Shown: piece after piece, positions 1 through 8,290 of the stretch
Layout of the letters: every line of letters starts with the position of its first letter
Position numbering within the stretch: position 1 is the first letter of the stretch
Origin: DATLSM01 sp963722965
GTDB lineage: Bacteria > Actinomycetota > Thermoleophilia > Solirubrobacterales > 70-9
Assembly: GCA_963722965.1 (NCBI GenBank)
Contig: CAVROX010000006.1
Span: 71,392-135,391, forward strand
Length of the DNA: 64,000 nucleotides
Direction of reading: 5' to 3'
Made by a program: the position numbers and the translations under genes
The notes under the pieces: generated by a model
Databases searched by the model: none
What the model was told of the DNA's origin: nothing
The model's input: only the letters and a program-made list of their open reading frames with translations

Positions 1-263
1 CGTCGACGATCGCCGGCACGTAGTGGTCATACATTCCCGCCCCGAGAAAGCAGACCTCTTGCTCGGCATCGGCGTTGCGCTCCGCCAGCGCCGCCAGGCG
101 CTCGAAGACCTCCGCCTCGCCCATCCCAGGCGGCAGGCTCGAGCGGCCGAGCCAGCCGCAGCGGCTCTGGGATCTGCTCAAACAGCTCCTCGACCGCATC
201 GACGCCGACCGCGGCGAGCATCTCGGCGCGGTCGGCCGGGGTGGCTGAGGTGTAGCGCGTCAC
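1..263 (-). CDS. gcvPA: Glycine dehydrogenase (decarboxylating) subunit 1, N-terminal part, frameshifted
   Basis: This is the N-terminal subunit of the split PLP-dependent P-protein, which decarboxylates glycine and passes the aminomethyl group to lipoyl-GcvH. The coding strand reads VTRYTSATPADRAEML, then the DAVEELFEQIPEPLRL stretch typical of GcvPA N termini. Near 136-140 the frame changes by one base, and the match resumes as GMGEAEVFERLAALAERNA followed by FLGAGMYDHYVPAIVD, a GcvPA hallmark. The gene runs off the left edge. I prefer the GTG at 263, where the family alignment begins, over the TTG at 281. It follows gcvH by about 36 bases and would be the last visible gene of the ftsZ-gcvT-gcvH run. 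The frameshift is probably a sequencing indel. Confidence 0.85.
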
Positions 264-299
264 CCAGCTAAGGCTACGCAAGCCTGTGGCGGGGCCCTC

Positions 300-696
300 T
301 CAGCCGTTTTCCAGCAGCTTGCGGTACTCGGCGCCGTCAAGCAGCATCTCGGCCTCGGTTGGGTGGCTCAGCTTCACTTTGACCAGCCAGCCCTCGCCGT
401 AGGGGTCTTCGTTGATCTGCTCCGGTGCATCGGCGAGAGCCTCGTTGACCTCGATGATCTCCCCCGAGAGGGGAGCGATCACCTCGGAGACGGCCTTGAC
501 CGACTCGACCTCCGACGTAGGGGGAGTCTTTGGTGATCGTCGCGCCGACCTCCGGCGGGTCGAAGAAGACGACCTCGCCGAGGCTGTCCTGTGCATACCA
601 GGTGATCCCGAAGGCGGCCCGATCCTCGCCCTCCAACCGAGCCCAGTCGTGCTGGTCGTGATACAGCAGCTCATCCGGGTAGGTGGCATCGGTCAC
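300..696 (-). CDS. gcvH: Glycine cleavage system H protein, with one-base frameshift
   Basis: This is the lipoyl carrier that shuttles the aminomethyl group between the P and T proteins. The N-terminal half reads DELLYHDQHDWARLEGE and VVFFDPPEVGATITKDSPY. After a one-base shift near 514-518 the other frame continues with SEVESVKAVSEVIAPLSGEI, which carries the lipoylated lysine in the ESVKA motif, and ends with the GEGWLVKVKLSHP segment. Read together, about 131 residues are intact, the usual GcvH length. The GTG start at 696 follows an AAAGGAG Shine-Dalgarno that overlaps the end of gcvT, whose stop is a base or two upstream, so translation is probably coupled. The indel is most likely a sequencing error. 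Confidence 0.9.
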
Positions 697-697
697 T

Positions 698-1766
698 TCA
701 CTTCTCCTTTCGGTAGAGGGGCTTGGAAGCTACCCGGGCCGGGCGAAGCTTGCCGCGAACGTCGACTTCGATCTCGGTCCCGGGCACGAGCAGCTCGGCA
801 CTCAGGTAGGCCATCCCGATCCCGACCTCGAAGCGATGGGGAGAAGGTTCCCGAGGTGACGGTGCCGACCCGCTCGCCCTCGGCGAGCACCGGATTTCCC
901 TTCCGCGGGATCCCGTCTCCTTGGATCCGAAAGGCGCCGAGCAGCTCGGCGGGCCCCGCGGTCCGGGCGCGGGCAAGCACCTCTGAGCCGAGGAACCCCG
1001 TCGCCTCAGCGCAGCACCAGCCGAGCCCGGCTTCGATCGGATTGCGCTCGGGGCTGAGCTCGTTTCCGTACAGCGGTAAGCAGGCCTCAAGCCGCAGCGT
1101 GTCGCGCGCACCGAGGCCGCAGGGGACGGCGCCCGCCTCCAGCAACTCGACCCAGATCGCCGGTGCTACCTCCGGGTCGATCAGAAGCTCGACTCCGTCC
1201 TCGCCGGTGTAGCCCGTGCCCGCCGCAATCGCGGGGCGAGCGCCGACGCGGGCACGAGCCACCCGCATCCGCGGCGGCAGCTCGCCGCCCAGCGCGCGGG
1301 TAGTGACGGCGCGTGCATGCGGGCCCTGCACCGCGAGCATCGCGTAGCGGTCGGCGACGTCGCGCACGATGACGTCAAATCCGCGGCTCCAGCGACCGAG
1401 CCAAGCGAGGTCCGCCTCGTGGTTGGCGGAGTTGGTGACGAGCAGGTAGCGATCGCCGCCGAGCCGGTAGGCGATCAGATCATCGCGGACCCCACCCCCC
1501 TCCTCGCACAGGCAGGAGTACTGAGCAGCGCCGACCCCGACCCGCGCCAGGTCGTTGGAGAGGACCCGCTGCAAGAAGGCGAGCGCCGCCGGCCCTTCGA
1601 CCTCGACCTCGCCCATGTGGGAGACGTCGAACACTCCGGCGTGGGTGCGCACCGCGGAATGCTCGGCGCGAATCCCCTCATAGGAAACCGGCATCTCCCA
1701 GCCGGCGAAGTCGACGAGCTTTGCCCCCAGCTCTCGGTGCTGGCGATCCAGCGGTGTGCGCCTCAC
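698..1766 (-). CDS. gcvT: Aminomethyltransferase (glycine cleavage T protein), with frameshift near its 3' end
   Basis: GcvT transfers the methylene carbon from aminomethyl-lipoyl-GcvH to tetrahydrofolate and releases ammonia. Visible family features are LVDFAGWEMPVSYEGI, the FDVSHMGEVEVEG folate-domain motif, NLARVG-like segments, GYTGEDGVELLI, LGARDTLRLEACLPLYGNEL and GTVTSGTFSPSL. A one-base shift at about 830-833 moves the C terminus to another frame, which reads VGIGMAYLSAELLVPG and then DVRGKLRPARV, the standard GcvT C-terminal end. An open frame extends upstream into ftsZ, but homology starts at the GTG at 1766, only 13 bases after the ftsZ stop. The total of about 355 residues is normal for the family. 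Confidence 0.9.
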
Positions 1767-1779
1767 CGACGCAGCGTAA

Positions 1780-2859
1780 TCAGTCCTTGAGGAAGCCCGG
1801 GACGTCGATGTCCTCGTCACGGACGCGCAGTTTGCGGATATCGGTGTCCTCCGCCGAGATCCGCGGGCGGCTCTCATAGCGCCGGCGCACCCGCTGCGGC
1901 GAGCGGGCCAAAAGCTCAAAGCCCTCGAAGCCGGTGGCGATCACCGTGACCCGGACCTCGTCGCGCATCGATTGGTCGACGACCGAGCCGAAGATGATGT
2001 TGGCGTTGTCGTCGGCCTCGGCCTGAACCAACTGGGCGGCCTCGTTGACCTCGAACAGACCGAGGTCCTCGGGGCCGGTGATGTTGAGCAGCATCCCGGT
2101 GGCGCCCTTGATCGACTCCTCGATCAAAGGCGAGGTGATCGCTGCCTTGGCGGCGTCGATCGCGCGCGCCTCCCCCGAACCCGCGCCGACCCCCATCAGC
2201 GCCGAACCCGCGTCGCGCATGATCGTCCGCACGTCGGCGAAGTCAAGGTTGATTAGGCCCGGAATCGTGATCAGGTCGGTGATCCCCTGCACGCCCTGGC
2301 GCAGGATGTCGTCGGCTTGGCGGAAGGCCTCCAGCACGCTGGTGCGCCGCTCGACAGCCTGCAGCAACTTCTCGTTGGGGACGATGATCAGGGTATCGAC
2401 GTTGTTGCGCAGCTTCTCGATCCCCTCGAGCGCCTGCTGCATCCGCCGTTTGCCCTCGAACTCAAACGGCTTGGTCACCGCGCCGACGGTGAGCGCGCCG
2501 ATCTCCTCCTTGGCGATCTCGGCGATGATCGGCGCCGAACCGGTGCCGGTGCCACCACCCTCGCCGGCGGTGACGAACACCATGTCGGCGCCCTTCAGCG
2601 CCTCCTTGATCTCGTCGCGGCTCTCCGCCGCGGCGCCGGCCCCAACCTCGGGGTTGCCACCGGCGCCGAGGCCGCGGGTGAGCTCCTGGCCGATCGAGAG
2701 CTTGATGTCGGCGTCGCAGGCCTGAAGCGCCTGAGCGTCGGTGTTGACCGCGACGAACTCGACTCCGCGGATTCCGGCGTCGACCATGCGGCTGACGGCG
2801 TTGGTCCCGCCACCGCCGGCGCCGACGACCTTGATCACCGCGAGGTATGTGGATTCCAT
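1780..2859 (-). CDS. ftsZ: Cell division GTPase FtsZ
   Basis: FtsZ is the tubulin homologue that polymerises into the cytokinetic ring. The 359-residue product starts MESTYLAVIKVVGAGGGGTNA and carries the tubulin signature GEGGGTGTGSAP, the T7 synergy region around NLDFADVRTIM, and a C-terminal DIDVPGFLKD that fits the conserved peptide which binds membrane tethers. The variable linker is short and Arg/Glu-rich. The frame stays open upstream to 2967, but the ATG at 2857-2859 has a GGAG-type ribosome site (TTGGAGAAATCGGGAG) and matches family N termini. A 255-base gap with a promoter separates it from ftsQ. The gcvT gene begins 13 bases after its stop. Confidence 0.97.
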   Translation of the reverse strand: MESTYLAVIKVVGAGGGGTNAVSRMVDAGIRGVEFVAVNTDAQALQACDADIKLSIGQELTRGLGAGGNPEVGAGAAAESRDEIKEALKGADMVFVTAGEGGGTGTGSAPIIAEIAKEEIGALTVGAVTKPFEFEGKRRMQQALEGIEKLRNNVDTLIIVPNEKLLQAVERRTSVLEAFRQADDILRQGVQGITDLITIPGLINLDFADVRTIMRDAGSALMGVGAGSGEARAIDAAKAAITSPLIEESIKGATGMLLNITGPEDLGLFEVNEAAQLVQAEADDNANIIFGSVVDQSMRDEVRVTVIATGFEGFELLARSPQRVRRRYESRPRISAEDTDIRKLRVRDEDIDVPGFLKD

Positions 2860-3005
2860 CTCCCGATTTCTCCAAGCCCGGCCCATCGGGGCCGGTATCC
2901 GCCCAATCCGCGAGGACTGGATTTTGAGTTGAGCCTTTAGTCCGTCCGAGGCTTCTGCGACGCTCAAGGGTTCTGAGGATCGATAGAACCTTGGAAATTG
3001 CGGTC

Positions 3006-3034
3006 AACGTAGGGCATCCCAGCGGATGTGTCAA
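3006..3034 (-). promoter_or_regulatory. Candidate sigma-70-type promoter for ftsZ
   Basis: On the minus strand TTGACA (3029-3034) is separated by exactly 17 bases from TACGTT (3006-3011), a near-consensus housekeeping promoter. It lies in the ftsQ-ftsZ gap, about 140 bases upstream of the ftsZ ATG. A dedicated ftsZ promoter inside the division cluster is common in bacteria, so the position makes sense. This is sequence pattern only, and no start site is known. Confidence 0.55.
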
Positions 3035-3114
3035 ACGCCCGGCAGGCATCCTGCAGCGCCCGACCCTCGAGTCCAGCTTTAGGGTTACTGCACTCTCACC
3101 CCACGGTTGAGGGC

Positions 3115-3642
3115 TCAGGGGATGGGCGGTAGGGAGTGCCCGGCGCCGCCGATCCCCGGTCGCCCGGGAGAGCTCAGGTTCAGGTAATCAAGAGCGGTCA
3201 CCGAAGGGTCGGCCAGCACTGCGGCAGCCGCGCGCCACTTCCGTGCCGCTTCGGAGGCGCTGCCAAAGCGCAGTTGGACCCCCGTCCGCAGTTCCACCTG
3301 CACCCCGGCTTCGCCGTAGCTGCTGCTCTTCAGGTGCGGCCGCAGGGCGGCGGGCGCGGCGCCGAGGACGAGGGCCTGCTGGAGTGCAGTGCCGCTGAGG
3401 TGGCCGCTCGCGGGGGGCTTGGAGAGCGCCAACAGGGGAACCGAGGATTCCTGCGGCGGCAGCTGCCAGGAGATCACGGCGCCTTCGGCCGAGACGCCGA
3501 GGATGCCCGACCCGGTGCGGATCGCCGCGGTCGGGGTAATCGCAACCAGGCGGGGCTCGACCTGGCTGTGGCGGACCGCCAGCTGGTAAACGATCGCCAC
3601 CAGCGCGACGGCGGCGAGCCCAACAAGAAGGCGCCGCCTCAC
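3115..3642 (-). CDS. ftsQ: Short FtsQ/DivIB-like division protein
   Basis: The product is a 175-residue bitopic membrane protein. A basic start (MRRRL) and a single helix (residues about 5-23) are followed by a periplasmic part resembling the FtsQ beta domain: ILGVSAEGAVISWQLP, a leucine-rich middle, GVQVELRTGVQLRFG, and a final segment VTALDYLNLSSPGRP where FtsQ proteins usually have their last strand. FtsQ links FtsL/FtsB to the early divisome. The usual POTRA domain of about 70 residues directly after the membrane helix is absent or very degenerate, so the protein is much shorter than typical FtsQ (about 220-290). Position between murB and ftsZ and a GTGA overlap with the murB stop support the call. 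Confidence 0.75.
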   Translation of the reverse strand: MRRRLLVGLAAVALVAIVYQLAVRHSQVEPRLVAITPTAAIRTGSGILGVSAEGAVISWQLPPQESSVPLLALSKPPASGHLSGTALQQALVLGAAPAALRPHLKSSSYGEAGVQVELRTGVQLRFGSASEAARKWRAAAAVLADPSVTALDYLNLSSPGRPGIGGAGHSLPPIP

Positions 3643-4560
3643 AGCTCCCAGCCGCCGGGCCAGCGCACCTCGCCCAGCACCTGGACCTCCGGCTCCAACT
3701 CGACGCCGAAGCGCTCATGCACCCGCCGGCGACCCGCCGCCATCAGCTCCAAGACGTCGGCGGTGCTGGCAGTGCCTTGGTTCTCGACGAAGTTGGCGTG
3801 CACCTCCGAGAAGCGGGCGCCACCGCGGCGCATGCCGGCGCAGCCCGCGGCCTCCAGCAGTTGGCCGGCCGAGCGCCCCCCCGCCCGCAGGTCCTCGGGG
3901 TTCTTGAAGGTCGAGCCGAAGGTCTTGATTCCGGAGGGCTGTGCCTCGCGTCGGCGCTCCCGCATCCGGGCAAGCGATGCCCTGATCGCCGCCGAGTCGC
4001 CGCGGTGCAGCTGAAATGAGGCGCGGCAGACGACCTCGGCGGGGCCGAGCTCCGAGCGCCGGTAGGCAAAGCCGAGCTGCTCGGGCCGGCGACGGTGAAG
4101 GCCCGAGGGGGTGGCGAGGTCCACCCACTCCAAGACCTCGGCGAGCTGCCCGCCGTAGGCGTTGGCGTTCATCCTCACCGCACCCCCCACGGTGCCGGGG
4201 ATATTGATCCCGAACTCAAGGCCCGAGAGTCCCCACGCCGCCGCCCTCGCCGCGGCGGCGGGGGAGGCGGGCGCCGCCGCCGCAGAGGATGCGCTCGCCC
4301 TCGCGCACGATCGTCGCGAGCTCGCCGTCCAGCTTGATCGCAAGTCCCCGGAAACCATCATCAGCTACCAGCAGGTTCGATCCCGATCCGATCGTTCCTA
4401 CCGCCAGGCCCGCCTTCTCAGACCACTCGAGCAGCTCCCGCAGCTGCGCCTCGCTGGCCGGGCGGGCAAAGAAGTCCGCGGCGCCGCCGGTCCGCACCGT
4501 GGTGAGGCGGGCGAGTGGGTAATCGGACTGCACACCGGGTGGGGGTTGGGCCGAGCTCAC
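3639..4560 (-). CDS. murB: UDP-N-acetylmuramate dehydrogenase MurB, with frameshift
   Basis: MurB is the FAD enzyme that reduces UDP-GlcNAc-enolpyruvate to UDP-MurNAc with NADPH. The first frame gives the FAD-binding start LARLTTVRTGGAADFFARP and then VGTIGSGSNLLVADDGFRGL. After a one-base insertion in a C run (4260-4264) the other frame continues AAARAAAWGLSGLEFGINIPG, TVGGAVRMNANAYGGQ, the catalytic-serine segment GSTFKNPED, and FSEVHANFVENQGTA. Together they make about 306 residues, a normal type II-like MurB. Its GTG start overlaps the murC stop (GTGA) and its stop overlaps the ftsQ start, so it sits in a tightly coupled operon. As an essential gene it should be intact in the cell. Confidence 0.93.
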
Positions 4561-5918
4561 CGCTCACCCTCCTTGCCGACAAGCGCCTCCCCGAGCTTAA
4601 AGACGTCACCGGCACCGATCGTGACCAGGATCTCTGCGGCGGCCAGTCGCGGGCCAAGTGCGCTCTTCGCCTGCTCGGCGCGGGGCAGCCACCAGACCGG
4701 CCTGCCTCCCATCCGCTCGGCCGCCGCCTGGGCGACGCGCAGACCGCTGACCCCGGCCAGCTCGCCCACCGGCTCCTCACGCGCGGGGTAGACGTCGAGC
4801 ACCGCGACCTCGTCGGCAAGCGCCAGCGCCGCGCCGAAATCCTCCGCCAGCGCCTTGGTGCGCGAGTAAAGGTGTGGCTGAAAGACCGCGATCAGGCGCG
4901 ACGGGTTCATCTCGCGCAGCGCAGCGAGCGCCGCGCGCACCTCGGTCGGGTGGTGGGCATAGTCGTCATAGACGCGGGCGCCATTGCGCTCGCCCTTGAG
5001 CTCCAACCGCCGCCGCACGCCGGGGAAGCGGGCGAGGGAGGCGGCCGCCCGCGCCGGGTCAAATCCGGCGAGCTCGATCGCAGCCAGGGCGGCGCGCGCG
5101 TTGAGCAGGTTGTGGCGACCGGGGACGCCCAGCTGCAACCGGTCCGGTCCGGGCCCTTCGTGGCAAAAGCCGCGGACGGCCTGAGCCGGGGAACCGTGAT
5201 CGCGGTCTTGGCGAGGCGGCGCTGATGCCCCCCGGATGAGGTCATCGAGAGCGCCGTCGGCCGGCAACACCACGCCCCTCGCGCTGTCGAGGAACTCGCG
5301 GAACGCCCGGTGCAGCTCGGCAAGCGAGCCCCAGCGGCTGTGGTGGTCCATCTCCAGGTTGGTGACGACGGCGATCTCCGGGCGCAGCGCCAGGAAGCTG
5401 GCGTCGCTCTCGTCGGCCTCGGCGATAACCCATTCGCCCGCGCCCCAGCCGGCGTTGGCCGGCTCGCCGTCGCTGCCCAGGCCGAGGACCTCGCCGCCGA
5501 TGAAGAAGGCCGGGTCGGCGCCGATCTCCCGCAGCGCCCAGGTGACCATCGCCGCCGTGGTCGTCTTGCCGTGGCTGCCGGCAACCGCGATCAGCCGCTT
5601 CTGCGAACAGAGCTCGGCGAGCAGCGCCCCACGGTGGATCGGGGCCGCGCCGCGCTTTCGTGCCAGCGCCAGCTCGGGGTTGTCCTCGCCGATCGCGGTG
5701 GAGACCACAACCTCGGCTCCCGCGGGCAGATTGGCCGCGCGGTGACCGACGCGCGGTTCAAGACCCGCCCGCCGCAGGCGCTCCATGTAGGTGGAGTCGG
5801 CCCGGTCGCTGCCGCTGACCGTCGCGCCGAGCCGGGCGCAGATCAGCGCCAAACCGCTCATCCCGGCGCCGCCGATGCCGATGAAGTGAAGCCGGCGCGA
5901 GGCCCAATCCTCGCTCAT
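4557..5918 (-). CDS. murC: UDP-N-acetylmuramate--L-alanine ligase
   Basis: MurC adds L-alanine to UDP-MurNAc using ATP in the cytoplasm. The 453-residue product has the N-terminal Rossmann motif FIGIGGAGMSGLA, the Mur ligase P-loop AVAGSHGKTTTAAMV, EADESDASF, the NLEMDHHSRW metal/nucleotide region, GRHNLLNARAA, and the third-domain motifs YDDYAHHPTEVRA and FQPHLYSRT. About 25 residues around position 235-260 look unlike the family and are rich in Arg/Asp/Gly; this could be a natural linker or two compensating indels. The gene is followed directly by murB with a GTGA overlap, and murG lies 52 bases upstream. Confidence 0.97.
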   Translation of the reverse strand: MSEDWASRRLHFIGIGGAGMSGLALICARLGATVSGSDRADSTYMERLRRAGLEPRVGHRAANLPAGAEVVVSTAIGEDNPELALARKRGAAPIHRGALLAELCSQKRLIAVAGSHGKTTTAAMVTWALREIGADPAFFIGGEVLGLGSDGEPANAGWGAGEWVIAEADESDASFLALRPEIAVVTNLEMDHHSRWGSLAELHRAFREFLDSARGVVLPADGALDDLIRGASAPPRQDRDHGSPAQAVRGFCHEGPGPDRLQLGVPGRHNLLNARAALAAIELAGFDPARAAASLARFPGVRRRLELKGERNGARVYDDYAHHPTEVRAALAALREMNPSRLIAVFQPHLYSRTKALAEDFGAALALADEVAVLDVYPAREEPVGELAGVSGLRVAQAAAERMGGRPVWWLPRAEQAKSALGPRLAAAEILVTIGAGDVFKLGEALVGKEGER

Positions 5919-5970
5919 CGAGCCTTCATCAGTCCCTTATCCCACATCAGCGGAGGGGAAGCGCCGGGGG

Positions 5971-7059
5971 TCATCGCGCCGCCGCCAGGACCTCGGCGGC
6001 GATCCGCCGCGCGGCCTCGGGGCGGGCAAGCCCAGCCGAGGCCCTCGACATCGCCGCCAGCCGCATTCGGTCACCGAGGAGGTTCCCGACCTCCCCGCGC
6101 AACCGCTCGGCGCTCAGCTCCCGGTCACAGATCGTTAGCGCTGCTCCCTGCCGCGCCATCCAGGCGGCGTTGGTGCTCTGGTGAGCGGCGGTCGCGTGCG
6201 GGTAGGGAATCAGGATCGCCGGCCTGCCGGCCGCGGTCAGCTCGAAGATCGAGCCGCCGGAGCGCGCGAGGACAAGGTCAGAGGCGGCGAGGACCTCGCC
6301 GAGGTCGGGCTCATATGCCAGCAGCGTGTAGCGCTCGCCGTGGGGCGCCGCCCGCAGGCGCCGATCGAGCGCCTCGAAGTCGCGGCGCCCGGCGAGGTGG
6401 ATGACGTGAAAGTCGCGACCCGGGCGCTCTGCGAAGGCCTCGATCGCCGCCAGGTTGATCGAGCGGGCGCCCTGGCTTCCACCCATCACCAGCAGGCATC
6501 GCGCGTCCAACGGGATCTCGAATCGATCACGCGCAGCCTCGCGACTTGCCCCCAACACCGCGGCGGGAACCGGCCTTCCGGTCACCAGGTAGCGCCCTCC
6601 CTCTCGGCCCGCTATCGGGAACGCGAGGCAGACCTGACGTGCGCGGCCAGCCAAGAGGCGGTTGGCGAGGCCGAGATGGCTATCGGCCTCGGTCAAAACG
6701 AGCGGAATCTTCGAGAGGATCGCGGCCAGCCCCGCGGGACCGGCGACGAAGCCACCGCCGCCGAGCACGGCGTCGGCTCCGCGGCGCCCGAGCGCGCGCC
6801 TGGCGCCGGCGACCGCGGCCAGCGCCTCACCGGTCGCGAGCGCCGCGCGCAGCGGGTTGCGGCGGTCGATCCCGCGCACCCGCAGCAGGTCGATCTCATA
6901 TCCGGCCGCGGGCACCAGCTCGGCCTCGATCCGGTCGCGGGCGCCGAGGAAGCTGACCTCGGCGCCGCTAGCCCGAAGCTCGGCGGCGACCGCGATCGCC
7001 GGCACGACGTGGCCGGCGGTTCCCCCCGCCGCCACCACGACTATTGGCGCTCTTGCCAC
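5971..7059 (-). CDS. murG: Lipid II synthase MurG (GlcNAc transferase)
   Basis: MurG transfers GlcNAc from UDP-GlcNAc to lipid I on the inner membrane face, forming lipid II. The product shows the GT28 G-loop IVVVAAGGTAGHVVPA near its N terminus, DAVLGGGGFVAGPAG, a third glycine loop in LLVMGGSQGARSINL, and the sugar-nucleotide site SGGSIFELTAAGRPAILIPYPHA cut here into SGGSIFELTAAG and RPAILIPYP. I chose the GTG at 7059 because homology begins there and GGAAGGAG lies about 11 bases upstream; the frame is open to 7092. This start makes it overlap the 3' end of ftsW by about 90 bases unless ftsW is shortened by an indel. Length about 362 residues. Confidence 0.95.
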   Translation of the reverse strand: MARAPIVVVAAGGTAGHVVPAIAVAAELRASGAEVSFLGARDRIEAELVPAAGYEIDLLRVRGIDRRNPLRAALATGEALAAVAGARRALGRRGADAVLGGGGFVAGPAGLAAILSKIPLVLTEADSHLGLANRLLAGRARQVCLAFPIAGREGGRYLVTGRPVPAAVLGASREAARDRFEIPLDARCLLVMGGSQGARSINLAAIEAFAERPGRDFHVIHLAGRRDFEALDRRLRAAPHGERYTLLAYEPDLGEVLAASDLVLARSGGSIFELTAAGRPAILIPYPHATAAHQSTNAAWMARQGAALTICDRELSAERLRGEVGNLLGDRMRLAAMSRASAGLARPEAARRIAAEVLAAAR

Positions 7060-8290
7060 CGCTCGATCGACTCCTTCCACGCGCGGGCGCACGCCCGCCC
7101 TCGACGACGCGCAGTTTGCCAGCGCCGGCGGTCCCGCCGCGGGCGACGTTGAGGATCAGGCCGACCGCGAACAGGGTTGCCAACAGGCTGCTGTTCCCGT
7201 AGGAGACGAAGGGAAGCGGGACCCCGGTCAGCGGCGCCAGCCCCATCACCGCGAAGAGGTTGATCGTCGCCTGGATCAGGATCAGCGAAGTGAGGCCCGC
7301 GACGAGCAGCTTGCTGTAGTGGTCCTTGGCCCGCTGGGCCACCCGCAGGCCGGCGTAGCCAAACAGCGAAAAGAGCCCGACGAGGCCGAGGATCCCGACC
7401 AGGCCCAGCTCCTCGCCGATCACCGCGGCGATCATGTCGGTGTGGGCCTCGGGCAGGTAGTAGGCCTTCATCACCCCGTTGCCGATCCCGACCCCGAAGA
7501 TGCCGCCCGAACCGATCGCGATCTTCGCCTGCGCCGCCTGAAATCCGGTGCCAGATGCGTCGGCCCCGGGATTGAGGAAGCCGGTGAGGCGAGCCATCCG
7601 GTAGGGCTCGACCAGGGTGAGGAGCAGCGCCAAGAAACCGAGCCCGAGCGCGATCAGGGCGAGGTCGCGGGGCCGGGCGCCGGCGGCGATCAGGGTCGCG
7701 CTGACGGCGAAGGCGACGACCATCGCGGTGCCGAGGTCGGGCTCGAGGAGGATCAGCAGGCAGGCAGAGCCGGCGATCAGCAGATAGGGCATGAAGCCGG
7801 CGATCGACCGCGCCCGCTTTGGCCTGCGGGCGAGGATGTCGGCGCCATAGAGGATCAGCGCCACCTTGGCCAGCTCGGAGGGCTGCAGCTGCAGCGAACC
7901 GGGGCCGATCCAGCGACTGGCGCCGTTGACGCTCGAGCCAACCGCGAGCGCGGCAAGCAGGAGGAAGATCGAGAGCGCCAGGATCGCCGGCGTGAGGCGG
8001 CGGACCAAAGCGAGCCCGTGGCGCGCGGTCAGGTGCATGATCACCAGGCCGACCGCGCCGAACATCAGCGTTCGCTTTAGGTAGTAGGCGCTGTTGGACA
8101 GACCGCCGTTGCTGAGGACCTGGGTGGTCGAGCTAGCCGAGAAGACCATCACCGCGCCGAAGGCCAGCAGGCACAGGGTCGCGGTCAAAAGCAGGTTGTA
8201 CTCAGCCGAGGGCGTCGCGGCGCGCGAGCTCTCGCGCTGCTTGCTCCTCGGCCTGGCGGGTCGGCCGAGGCTGAGGGCGCGGGCGCTCAC
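6968..8290 (-). CDS. ftsW: SEDS peptidoglycan polymerase FtsW
   Basis: FtsW is the multi-pass glycosyltransferase that polymerises lipid II at the septum with its partner FtsI. About ten membrane helices are visible from YNLLLTATLCLLAFGAVMVFS onward. Family motifs include the catalytic-loop region NGASRWIGPGSLQLQPSELAK (residue spans split here), LLEPDLGTAMVV, and ATINLFAVMGLAPLTGVPLPF then SYGNSSLLA. The GTG at 8290 overlaps the murD stop (GTGA). The C-terminal tail after KLRVVEGGRAPARG is low-complexity Arg/Ser/Gly and runs into murG. A one-base indel near 7085 would instead end the protein at a TAG close to 7047, avoiding the overlap, so the last 30 or so residues are doubtful. Confidence 0.95.
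   Translation of the reverse strand: MSARALSLGRPARPRSKQRESSRAATPSAEYNLLLTATLCLLAFGAVMVFSASSTTQVLSNGGLSNSAYYLKRTLMFGAVGLVIMHLTARHGLALVRRLTPAILALSIFLLLAALAVGSSVNGASRWIGPGSLQLQPSELAKVALILYGADILARRPKRARSIAGFMPYLLIAGSACLLILLEPDLGTAMVVAFAVSATLIAAGARPRDLALIALGLGFLALLLTLVEPYRMARLTGFLNPGADASGTGFQAAQAKIAIGSGGIFGVGIGNGVMKAYYLPEAHTDMIAAVIGEELGLVGILGLVGLFSLFGYAGLRVAQRAKDHYSKLLVAGLTSLILIQATINLFAVMGLAPLTGVPLPFVSYGNSSLLATLFAVGLILNVARGGTAGAGKLRVVEGGRAPARGRSRSSGGKSANSRGGGGGNRRPRRAGDRGRRRASG

Noticed and set aside
1767..1780. Glycine riboswitch ahead of gcvT
   Set aside because: gcvT follows ftsZ by 13 bases, which leaves no room for the aptamer.
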